Assembly: GCA_964497475.1 (NCBI GenBank)
Contig: CAZCDM010000147.1
Span: 1 to 5,845 of the forward strand
DNA length: 5,845 nucleotides
Origin: CAZCDM01 sp964497475
Lineage (GTDB): Bacteria; Planctomycetota; Phycisphaerae; SM23-33
Direction of reading: 5' to 3'
Shown here: one piece after another, positions 1 to 5,518 of the stretch
Layout: each line of letters starts with the position of its first letter
How positions within the stretch are numbered: position 1 is the first letter of the stretch
Notes under the pieces: model-generated
Databases searched by the model: none
Told to the model about the DNA's origin: nothing
What the model saw: only the letters and a program-made list of their open reading frames with translations
Made by a program: the position numbers and the translations under genes

Positions 1-440
1 GCGTGGCCCGCAACCCGTGGAACGAGTTCGAGTGCGGCAGCTTCTACGCCCGCGCGATGGCCAGCTGGAGCGTACTGCTGGCCCTGGCGGGGCAGCACTA
101 CGACGGCCGATCCGCTGCGCTGACCGTCAAGCCGCGGGTCAACCAGGACGACTTCCGCTGCGTGGTCACCGGCTTCGACGCCTGGGGCCAGTACCGCCAG
201 AAGGCCACCCAGACCACCCTGGCCGTGGACGTCGGCGGCGGCGAGGGCAAGATCAAGCTCAAGCAGCTGCACATCGCCTGGCCCGGCGCAGCCAACCGCA
301 CCCCCAGCCAGGTCTCGGCCACGCTGGGCGGCAAGAAGATTCCCGCCATCCTGACCGCCGATGGCAAGGACATGGCCGTCACCCTGTCCCGAACCGTTGC
401 CCTTGACGACGACCAGACCCTGGCCGTCAAGCTCCGCTAG
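1..440 (+). CDS. GH116 family glycosidase (glucosylceramidase-like), C-terminal fragment
   Basis: This is the 3' end of a gene that enters from the left; the first complete codon is at position 3 and the frame ends in TAG at 438-440, leaving 145 residues plus the stop. The GTG at position 3 is probably an internal Val rather than a start, because the protein begins in the middle of a conserved block. Residues 4-19 (NPWNEFECGSFYARAM) match the C-terminal signature of GH116 enzymes, the family of GBA2 and bacterial beta-glucosidases, whose (alpha/alpha)6 catalytic barrel ends here. In the Thermoanaerobacterium GH116 enzyme, as I recall, a Glu and an Arg nine residues apart in this block bind the glucose hydroxyls; here they are Glu8 and Arg17. 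The catalytic acid/base and nucleophile would lie upstream, outside the window. Residues about 75-145 look like a small beta-rich tail. The substrate cannot be told from this fragment, and localisation is unknown because the N-terminus is missing. The gene converges on the cyclase with a 23-bp gap. Confidence 0.85.
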   Translation, partial: VARNPWNEFECGSFYARAMASWSVLLALAGQHYDGRSAALTVKPRVNQDDFRCVVTGFDAWGQYRQKATQTTLAVDVGGGEGKIKLKQLHIAWPGAANRTPSQVSATLGGKKIPAILTADGKDMAVTLSRTVALDDDQTLAVKLR

Positions 441-442
441 CG

Positions 443-476
443 GGCCGGCTGGGACAACCAGACTTACGGGCCGGCC
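443..476. terminator. Possible bidirectional terminator hairpin between convergent genes
   Basis: GGCCGGC at 443-449 pairs perfectly with GCCGGCC at 470-476. Three further pairs lie outside one mismatch (439-441 with 478-480), and a small inner CTGG/CCAG stem (449-452 with 458-461) could form as an alternative. It straddles the 23-bp gap between the two converging stop codons, where a shared terminator would be expected. There is no T-run on either side and GGCCGGC-type words are common in such GC-rich DNA, so this is only a candidate. Confidence 0.3.
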
Positions 477-1732
477 AGCTCGGCCTTGCGCATTTCCGAC
501 AGCAGGAACGTCACCAGTCTGCGTTGATCGGTCGTGCGGGCGATGACGCGCATCGCGCGGGCCATCACGCCCAGGGGCACATCGCGCGGAGCCATGTGTG
601 CGGTCCGCCCGTCCTGGCGGATGACCACATCGAGCCCGTCGCCCCACAGCTCGATCCGCGGATGATCGCGAAAGGCCGGCAGGACAATGGGCGATTCTTC
701 CGACGCCGCCCGGATGCGGGCTGCGACGATCTTGCGATACTGATCGAGCGATCGATAGCGATTGGCCAGCGGGCCGGTGTCGAACTCCTGCCTGCTCAGC
801 CACTCGGCCATGCCCGCAAAGTCCAGGCTGGGCAGATACTCCTGCCGGGCCGATAGCAAATCCGCATCGCTGGGCCTGTCCGCGCGAGTTCGCCTGCGGG
901 GCCGGGGCGCGGGAGTCTCCGCAGCCGGCGGCTCGGCCGGGGGCGCATCGGCCACGGCCGGGGGCGCCTCCGGCGGTGTCGGCGCCGGGGGGGCTGGAAC
1001 CGTTGAAGTCGGCGCCTGGATCGTCGCCGCATTGTCCCCACCGGCCGGCGTGGGCGTCGGCTGGGGCTTGTCCCGCAGGAGATACCACCCCCCTGCCCCG
1101 GCAGCCAGCACGATCACAGCCGCCGCTGCCGCCAACGCCCAGCGAGGCAGGCCACGAGCGCCCCCGCCGTCAATCGCGTCGGCTTCGGCGGCCTGGAGGA
1201 GAATCTGATACACCGGGACCGCCTCTTTGATGTTCTTGAGTTCCTTCGGGCCCAACGGCGTGACCTGCACACGCAGCCGATTTTTCACCACGTCGTAGAC
1301 AGTCTGGCTGATGCAGATACCTCCCGGCGGCGCCTGCGACTGCAACCTCGCAGCCACGTTCACGCCATCGCCCATCACATCATCCTGGCTGACGAAGACA
1401 TCGCCGAGGTGAATCCCCACGCGATGCTGGAGGGTCTCTTCGGGCGGAAGTTTTTCCACCTGGTGGGCCAGGTGCGCCTGGGCACGCATGGCACAGGCGA
1501 CGGCCTGGACGGCCGACTCGAAATACATCAGCAGCCCATCGCCGGTGTTCTTCAACACGCGACCATCGCACAGCTCGCAGATCTTTCGGATCGCCGCCAT
1601 GTCCCGCCGCGCCAGGGACAGGGTGTGCTCCTCGTTGTCCTGCGTGCGTGCGGAGAAATCGACAATGTCGGTAAAGACGATCGCCGCGAGGGTTCGCCGG
1701 CTCTTGTCTACGGGATCATTCGGCTCGGGCAT
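464..1732 (-). CDS. Membrane-anchored class III adenylate cyclase with C-terminal domain of unknown function
   Basis: This 422-residue protein makes cAMP from ATP. The class III cyclase domain covers residues about 12-180 and keeps all the catalytic positions I can align: metal-binding Asp22 (FTDIVDF) and Asp65 (KNTGDG), adenine-selecting Lys61 and Asp118, and transition-state Asn125 and Arg129 (GDGVNVAARL). The Lys/Asp pair argues for adenylate over guanylate cyclase. A single hydrophobic segment follows at about 198-219 (WALAAAAAVIVLAAG and on), then a Pro/Ala-rich linker at 222-285 ending in an Arg-rich patch, then an unrecognised 130-residue C-terminal region. The cyclase should therefore face the cytoplasm and the tail lie outside the membrane. 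No HAMP, GAF, PAS or TPR domain is evident. I chose the ATG at 1730-1732 because AGGAG sits 6 bases upstream; the same frame is open for 38 more codons, but that extension would overlap the hom start and shows no family similarity. The gene is divergent from hom and appears monocistronic. Confidence 0.93.
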   Translation of the reverse strand: MPEPNDPVDKSRRTLAAIVFTDIVDFSARTQDNEEHTLSLARRDMAAIRKICELCDGRVLKNTGDGLLMYFESAVQAVACAMRAQAHLAHQVEKLPPEETLQHRVGIHLGDVFVSQDDVMGDGVNVAARLQSQAPPGGICISQTVYDVVKNRLRVQVTPLGPKELKNIKEAVPVYQILLQAAEADAIDGGGARGLPRWALAAAAAVIVLAAGAGGWYLLRDKPQPTPTPAGGDNAATIQAPTSTVPAPPAPTPPEAPPAVADAPPAEPPAAETPAPRPRRRTRADRPSDADLLSARQEYLPSLDFAGMAEWLSRQEFDTGPLANRYRSLDQYRKIVAARIRAASEESPIVLPAFRDHPRIELWGDGLDVVIRQDGRTAHMAPRDVPLGVMARAMRVIARTTDQRRLVTFLLSEMRKAELAGP

Positions 1733-1738
1733 GGGGAT

Positions 1739-1743
1739 CTCCT
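1739..1743 (-). promoter_or_regulatory. Ribosome binding site fixing the cyclase start
   Basis: On the minus strand AGGAG lies 6 bases before the ATG at 1730-1732. This supports the shorter cyclase start over the in-frame ATG at 1844-1846, which lies inside the hom coding sequence. Confidence 0.75.
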
Positions 1744-1786
1744 GCGGATATCCTACGGAGGAAAGAACGCCGCGGCAACGTCCATC

Positions 1787-1815
1787 TTGCGTTTTGCCGG
1801 CCCGGTCCATACCAT
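1787..1815 (+). promoter_or_regulatory. Weak sigma-70-like promoter candidate for hom
   Basis: TTGCGT (1787-1792) and TACCAT (1810-1815) are separated by 17 bases, with three and four matches to the -35 and -10 consensus. Transcription would start near 1822, leaving a leader of about 15 bases that still contains the hom Shine-Dalgarno sequence. The 104-bp gap between divergent genes must contain a promoter, but the matches are weak, so the exact position is uncertain. No Thr/Ile-rich leader peptide or attenuator is visible. Confidence 0.25.
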
Positions 1816-1836
1816 CACAACCTGACAGGAGCACCC

Positions 1837-3168
1837 ATGAACACACAATCCACCATCGGCGTGGCCGTCATCGGCTGCGGAACCGTCGGCGGGGCCACGG
1901 CCCGGCTGTTGAGCGGCGAGTCGACCCTGCTAACCAGCCGCGCCGGCACGGCCGTGGCGCTGCGCCACGTCATCGACCTCGACCTCGACCGCGCCCGCCA
2001 GATCGGCATCGACGAATCACTGCTGAGCGACCGGATCGAAGACGCCCTGGACGATGACGAGACACAGATCGTCGTCGAACTCATCGGCGGCACGACCGCG
2101 GCGCGGGACATCATCCTGCGGGCCCTGGAGGCCGGCAAGGACGTCGTCACCGCCAACAAGGCCCTGCTGGCCGAGAGCGGCGCGGAACTCTACGCCGCCG
2201 CCCGATCGGCCGGGCGGTGTTTGGCCTTCGAGGCCAGTTGCGCCGGGGGCATTCCGATCGTCCAGAGCCTTGCCGGCGGCCTGCTGGCCAACCGCATCGA
2301 CGCGATGTACGGCATCGTCAACGGCACGTGCAACCACATCCTCACAGCCATGACCACCCAGGGCCAGACCTACGACGAAGCCCTCGCCGAGGCGCAAGCG
2401 ACCGGCCTGGCCGAGGCCGACCCGACCCTCGACGTCGGCGGCGGCGACTCGGCCCATAAGCTGGCGATCCTGGCGGCGCTGGCCTTCGGGGCGCAGATCG
2501 ACTTCGCTGCGATCCCCATCGAGGGCATCGACAAGCTCGATTTGCGGGACATCACCTGGGGGCGGGAGCTGGGCTATGTGGTCAAGCTGCTGGCCATCGC
2601 GCAGCGGCGCGACGAAGGGCTCAGCCTGCGCGTCCGCCCGGTGTTCATCGGCACGGATCATCCGCTGGCGTGGGTCTCCGGGCCGTTCAACGCCATCAGC
2701 GTCTACGGCCAGGCGGTCGGCCATGCGATGTTCTACGGCCGCGGCGCCGGGGGCATGCCGACGGCATCGGCGGTCGTGGCCGACATCCTCGCAGTGGCTA
2801 CCGGCTCGGCCGGTCGATCGTTCCAGACCCTGGGCATCTGGCCGGACCGCAACGCCCCGGCCCGCCAGCTCCCCCTGGCCGAAGTCCGCAGCCGATACTA
2901 CCTCCGCCTGCACTGTGCCGACCGCCCGGGCGTACTGGGCAAGGTCATGGCCATCCTCGGCGAGAACGACATCAGCATTACGTCCGTCCTCCAGCACGAG
3001 CCGGCCGAAGCGACCGCTGACCCGGCCGTGCCCGTCATCATCACCACCCACCGCTCGCGCGAGGGCGATATCGCCTCGGCGTGCGAGGCCATCGAAACCC
3101 TCGACGACGTCGCCGGAGCTGTCGTTCGCATCGGCATTGTAGACGAACACGAAGAAGCATTGGACTGA
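1837..3168 (+). CDS. hom: Homoserine dehydrogenase with C-terminal ACT domain
   Basis: This 443-residue protein reduces aspartate 4-semialdehyde to homoserine with NAD(P)H, the branch-point step toward threonine and methionine, in the cytoplasm. The length is typical of the ACT-containing monofunctional form. An N-terminal Rossmann fold carries GCGTVGG (residues 13-19). TANK (105-108) supplies the catalytic Lys108, equivalent to yeast Lys117. NGTCNHIL (162-169) is the family signature, and EADPTLDVGGGDSAHKL (193-209) holds Glu193, Asp199, Asp204 and Lys208, which align with yeast Glu208, Asp214, Asp219 and Lys223. The ACT domain runs from about 353 to 434 (YYLRLHCADRPGVLGKV at its start), the usual site for feedback inhibition by threonine. 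The ATG at 1837 is preceded by AGGAG (1827-1831), 5 bases away. No aspartokinase domain is fused to it. The next gene starts 3 bases after the stop, so the two are almost certainly cotranscribed. Confidence 0.97.
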   Translation: MNTQSTIGVAVIGCGTVGGATARLLSGESTLLTSRAGTAVALRHVIDLDLDRARQIGIDESLLSDRIEDALDDDETQIVVELIGGTTAARDIILRALEAGKDVVTANKALLAESGAELYAAARSAGRCLAFEASCAGGIPIVQSLAGGLLANRIDAMYGIVNGTCNHILTAMTTQGQTYDEALAEAQATGLAEADPTLDVGGGDSAHKLAILAALAFGAQIDFAAIPIEGIDKLDLRDITWGRELGYVVKLLAIAQRRDEGLSLRVRPVFIGTDHPLAWVSGPFNAISVYGQAVGHAMFYGRGAGGMPTASAVVADILAVATGSAGRSFQTLGIWPDRNAPARQLPLAEVRSRYYLRLHCADRPGVLGKVMAILGENDISITSVLQHEPAEATADPAVPVIITTHRSREGDIASACEAIETLDDVAGAVVRIGIVDEHEEALD

Positions 3169-3171
3169 CCC

Positions 3172-4359
3172 ATGAAATACGCCATCATCATTCCCGACGG
3201 CGCCGCCGACGAGCCGCTTGACGACCTCGAAGGGCTCACGCCCCTCCAGGCCGCCGCCACACCCCACATGGACTGGATCGCCACGACGGGCCGACTCGGC
3301 ACGGTCAGCAACATTCCCGAGAACCTGCCCGCCGGGTCGGACGTTGCGATTCTCTCGGTGCTCGGCTACGACCCCACAACGTGCTACACCGGCCGGGCCC
3401 CCCTCGAAGCCGCCGCCCGCGACATCCCGGTGACCGAGAAAGACTGGATCCTCCGCTGCAACCTCGTGACGATCGTCGACGGTGTGATGCAGGACTACTG
3501 CGCCGGGCACATCAGCACCGAAGAGGCCACCGCCATCATCGCCATGCTCCAGGACACGCTGGAACCCACCGGCGTACATCTCTATCCGGGCGTGGGGTAT
3601 CGGCACATCGCGACGATCCACGGCGAGCTGGACGTGCAGACCACGCCGCCGCATGACATTCTCGGCCAGGCCATCGAAAAGCACCTGCCCCGCGGCGACG
3701 GCTCGGAGATTCTCCAGGCCGTGATGGACCGCGCCCACGGCATGCTGGCCGGCCATGAGATCAACGCCGTGCGGCACGACCTCGGCGAGGCCCCGGCTAC
3801 GGACGTCTGGCTGTGGGGCCAGGGCAAGATGCCCACACTGGAGAGCTTTGCCGACCGCTTCGGCCTGCGGGGGGCGGCGATCACGGCCGTCGACCTCGTC
3901 CGCGGAATCAGTCGACTCATCGGCTGGGATCTCATCGAAGTGGACGGCGCGACGGGATACGTCGATACGAACTATGCCGGCAAGGGCCAGGCCGCCCTTT
4001 CTGCCCTGGACGACCACGACCTGGTGCTGGTGCATATCGAAGCGCCCGACGAGGCCGGCCACAATGCCGACCTGGCCGGCAAGGTCCGGGCAATCAAAAA
4101 TATCGACGAGCACATCGTCGGGCCGATTCTCGAAAGGTTCCGCGCCAGCGAGGAGCCCTGGCGCATTGTCGTCCTGCCGGACCACCCCACGCCGATATCC
4201 GTCCGCACGCACACCCGCCAGCCCGTGCCCTTCGCCCTGGCCGGCCATCGTGTCGAACAGGTCTGCGGCGGGCTCTTCTGCGAAGACGAAGCCCAGCGTG
4301 CCGACCTGCACATCGACCGCGGCTGCGACCTGATGGAGTTCTTCCTGACCGTCCGCTGA
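3172..4359 (+). CDS. Archaeal-type cofactor-independent phosphoglycerate mutase family protein; proposed homoserine kinase
   Basis: This 395-residue protein belongs to the alkaline phosphatase superfamily and is closest to the archaeal-type iPGM (ApgM) family. The metal and catalytic residues are visible: Asp9 in IPDG, the nucleophile candidate Ser56 in NLPAGSDVAILSVLGYDP, Asp293 and His297 in HIEAPDEAGH, Asp337 and His338 in LPDHPTP, and His347 in RTHT. TGRAPLEAAA (73-82) is also typical. A subgroup of this family, found beside threonine biosynthesis genes in genomes lacking classical ThrB, has been proposed as an alternative homoserine kinase (TIGR02535). Placement 3 bases behind hom fits that subgroup, so O-phosphohomoserine formation is the preferred inference; true phosphoglycerate mutase activity (3-PG to 2-PG) is the alternative and cannot be excluded from sequence. 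No good Shine-Dalgarno precedes the ATG, so translation is probably coupled to hom termination. It is followed by the structured region at 4360-4447. Confidence 0.9.
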   Translation: MKYAIIIPDGAADEPLDDLEGLTPLQAAATPHMDWIATTGRLGTVSNIPENLPAGSDVAILSVLGYDPTTCYTGRAPLEAAARDIPVTEKDWILRCNLVTIVDGVMQDYCAGHISTEEATAIIAMLQDTLEPTGVHLYPGVGYRHIATIHGELDVQTTPPHDILGQAIEKHLPRGDGSEILQAVMDRAHGMLAGHEINAVRHDLGEAPATDVWLWGQGKMPTLESFADRFGLRGAAITAVDLVRGISRLIGWDLIEVDGATGYVDTNYAGKGQAALSALDDHDLVLVHIEAPDEAGHNADLAGKVRAIKNIDEHIVGPILERFRASEEPWRIVVLPDHPTPISVRTHTRQPVPFALAGHRVEQVCGGLFCEDEAQRADLHIDRGCDLMEFFLTVR

Positions 4360-4369
4360 CCCGGCGCAT

Positions 4370-4407
4370 AAAAAAACCGGGATGACACGCGGTGCGCATC
4401 ATCCCGG
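4370..4407 (-). terminator. Intrinsic terminator of the lipoprotein gene
   Basis: CCGGGATGA (4377-4385) pairs perfectly with TCATCCCGG (4399-4407), giving a 9-bp stem. Seven A residues at 4370-4376 become a U7 run right after the stem in the minus-strand transcript, the standard layout of a Rho-independent terminator for the gene ending at 4448. Three extra pairs, CGC (4388-4390) with GCG (4394-4396), can form within the loop. There is no T-run on the + side, so it would be at best an imperfect terminator for the hom operon that converges here. Confidence 0.85.
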
Positions 4408-4410
4408 GTG

Positions 4411-4420
4411 CATTGCAATG
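4411..4420. repeat. Perfect 10-bp palindrome
   Basis: CATTGCAATG is self-complementary and lies between the two hairpins in the gap between the convergent genes. It could be a protein-binding site or chance; it is too short to judge alone. Confidence 0.35.
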
Positions 4421-4441
4421 GGCTTCGCAGTGAGCGAAGCC
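4421..4441. terminator. Hairpin just downstream of the lipoprotein stop, possible + strand terminator
   Basis: GGCTTCGC (4421-4428) pairs with GCGAAGCC (4434-4441), an 8-bp perfect stem with a 5-base loop. On the + strand it is followed after a few bases by T-rich sequence (GTTATTTATA, 4447-4456), so it may help end hom-operon transcripts. On the minus strand it lies 6 bases after the lipoprotein gene and could protect that mRNA's 3' end. The stem is clear; the role is inferred. Confidence 0.45.
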
Positions 4442-4447
4442 GGACCG

Positions 4448-4843
4448 TTATTTATACTGAACCGGCCCGGCCGTATCGCCGCCGATCATCTCCGTGCCTT
4501 CGGCTTGACGCCAGGCGGGGTCTTCCGAGGTGGCACCCATGGGGATGTTGACCCAGATCTTCGGCTTCATGTCGACCGCGATGGTGAACTTGCCTGTATA
4601 ATCGCCAGCCACCCAGGTGTACGTCGCGGGCAGCGAGGCGGGCGAAACCTGAATCTTGGTACGCAGCTGGCCGCCGGCGGGAATCTTGCCGACAAAGCCG
4701 GTCCCGGAACCCGGGCCGAGCACATCGAGTTCGAGTTCTTCGGTCGTGGTGTTGACGAAAGTAGTCTGGACCTTTTTGCAGCCGCCAAGCAGCGCAGCAG
4801 AGAGTACCAGAGCAGTCAGGGCAATCTTGCCAGAGAATTTCAT
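4448..4843 (-). CDS. Small putative lipoprotein of unknown function
   Basis: I do not recognise the family of this 131-residue protein. The N-terminus is a clear lipoprotein signal peptide: Lys2 and Lys6, a hydrophobic core (IALTALVLSAALL), then a lipobox LGGC with the lipid-accepting Cys at 22. Lys rather than Asp follows the Cys, so retention in the inner membrane by the Asp+2 rule is not predicted, and outer-membrane anchoring is plausible if the host is diderm. The mature part is Thr- and Gly-rich with alternating hydrophobic stretches (about residues 28-41, 62-66, 85-100), suggesting a small beta-sandwich; there are no further Cys residues and no heme or metal motif. The ATG at 4841-4843 was chosen because it places the signal peptide at the N-terminus and has GGGAG 6 bases upstream; an in-frame ATG at 4966 would bury the signal 41 residues inside. 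It has its own promoter candidate and a strong terminator, so it is likely a single-gene unit. Confidence 0.85.
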   Translation of the reverse strand: MKFSGKIALTALVLSAALLGGCKKVQTTFVNTTTEELELDVLGPGSGTGFVGKIPAGGQLRTKIQVSPASLPATYTWVAGDYTGKFTIAVDMKPKIWVNIPMGATSEDPAWRQAEGTEMIGGDTAGPVQYK

Positions 4844-4849
4844 TCCAAT

Positions 4850-4854
4850 CTCCC
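4850..4854 (-). promoter_or_regulatory. Ribosome binding site fixing the lipoprotein start
   Basis: On the minus strand GGGAG lies 6 bases before the ATG at 4841-4843. Together with the signal peptide it rules out the upstream in-frame starts. Confidence 0.7.
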
Positions 4855-4895
4855 GATCATCCGCTTCCCAGGAAGACATGGTTCCAACGAAGATT

Positions 4896-4924
4896 ATTAT
4901 TGATTGCATCGGCAACTTTTGCAA
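4896..4924 (-). promoter_or_regulatory. Sigma-70-like promoter candidate for the lipoprotein gene
   Basis: Read on the minus strand, TTGCAA (4924-4919) and AATAAT (4901-4896) are 17 bases apart, with four of six and five of six matches to the -35 and -10 consensus. They lie in the A+T-richest stretch of the window. Transcription would start near 4889 and give a leader of about 45 bases. I saw no equally good promoter for coaD in the same 149-bp region. Confidence 0.45.
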
Positions 4925-4965
4925 GGTTTCTATTGTGAAAACACGGCAGCCTGTCTTTTCCCCCA

Positions 4966-4987
4966 TGCCGCCCTGGCGGCAGGAGAG
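4966..4987 (+). promoter_or_regulatory. Hairpin abutting the coaD ribosome binding site
   Basis: TGCCGCC (4966-4972) and GGCGGCA (4975-4981) are perfect inverted repeats separated by two bases. With the innermost pair open this makes a 6-bp GC stem and 4-base loop. The last base of the stem is the first base of the coaD Shine-Dalgarno AGGAG (4981-4985), which is 7 bases before the ATG. In the mRNA the stem would press against, and partly include, the ribosome binding site, so it may tune coaD translation. The regulatory role is inferred. Confidence 0.4.
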
Positions 4988-4992
4988 CTCCC

Positions 4993-5517
4993 ATGAGCCA
5001 ACCCCCTGAGCGTATCGGCGTTTTTCCGGGCATGTTCGATCCGATCACCAACGGCCATCTCGACGTGATCCGTCGCGGGGCCGGCCTGTTTGACGAGCTG
5101 GTCGTCGCGGTGGGGCAGAATCCGGAGAAGGCATCGCTGCTGGCCCAGGCTCGGCGGGTCGAGATCGCCCGCCAGGCCATCGGAGACCTGCCCGGCGTGC
5201 GGGTCGAGAGCTACCAGGGGCTGACGGTCGATTTCGTCCGCGCCTGCGGGGCGGTGGCGATTCTGCGGGGCATCCGCAACAGCAGCGACCTGCAGTTCGA
5301 GTTCCAGGTGGCCCTGACCAACCGCGAGGTCGCCGGCGTGGAGACGGTCTTCATCATGACCAGCCCGCAGTACGCCTTCACCTCATCGAGCCTCATCCGC
5401 CAGATCGCCGCCCAGGGCGGAGACGTCTCAGCCCTGGTCCCGCCGGCCTCGCAGGCTGCTCTGGCCGAGTCGACCGGCCGGGCCGTGCGAGACGAAACCC
5501 TCCGCGAAACCGAATAG
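4993..5517 (+). CDS. coaD: Phosphopantetheine adenylyltransferase (PPAT)
   Basis: This 174-residue cytoplasmic enzyme transfers AMP from ATP to 4'-phosphopantetheine, giving dephospho-CoA, the fourth of five steps from pantothenate to CoA. The nucleotidyltransferase motif FPGMFDPITNGH spans 11-22, with His22 equivalent to E. coli His18. ILRGIRN (90-96) provides the Arg residues that contact the nucleotide (Arg92 and Arg95, equivalent to E. coli Arg88 and Arg91), and YAFTSSSLIR (127-136) is the ISSS-type signature, followed by GGDVSALVPP. Residue 14 is Met, where most family members have Thr or Ser (E. coli Thr10). The protein is about 15 residues longer than E. coli CoaD (159 aa), mostly a charged C-terminal tail after residue 152. 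The ATG at 4993 has AGGAG upstream at good spacing. It stands alone on + between two minus-strand genes and ends 1 bp from nadD, without a terminator between them. Confidence 0.96.
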   Translation: MSQPPERIGVFPGMFDPITNGHLDVIRRGAGLFDELVVAVGQNPEKASLLAQARRVEIARQAIGDLPGVRVESYQGLTVDFVRACGAVAILRGIRNSSDLQFEFQVALTNREVAGVETVFIMTSPQYAFTSSSLIRQIAAQGGDVSALVPPASQAALAESTGRAVRDETLRETE

Positions 5518-5518
5518 T

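Noticed and set aside
762..1230. Several Gly/Ala/Pro/Arg-rich open frames of 80-150 codons in both strands over the cyclase linker
   Set aside because: They are out-of-frame readings of the low-complexity Pro/Ala-coding segment and have no ribosome binding sites or family features.
1750..1778. Minus-strand TTGCCG and TAGGAT, 17 bases apart, as a cyclase promoter
   Set aside because: The predicted start point would be near 1743, cutting into the ribosome binding site at 1739-1743, so a productive transcript is unlikely.
1733..1846. A 38-residue N-terminal extension of the cyclase from an ATG at 1844-1846
   Set aside because: The extension would overlap the hom start on the opposite strand and shows no conserved features; the start at 1732 has a good ribosome binding site and leads directly into the cyclase domain.
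2017..4311. A 764-codon open frame on the minus strand, opposite hom and the iPGM-like gene
   Set aside because: It runs antisense through two well-supported genes and across their junction. Such long antisense frames are common in GC-rich DNA because stops are rare. Its product is His/Asp/Gly/Val-rich with no recognisable domain.
4844..4966. A longer form of the lipoprotein starting at 4966
   Set aside because: It would place the signal peptide 41 residues inside the protein. The start at 4843 has its own ribosome binding site and gives a canonical lipoprotein N-terminus.
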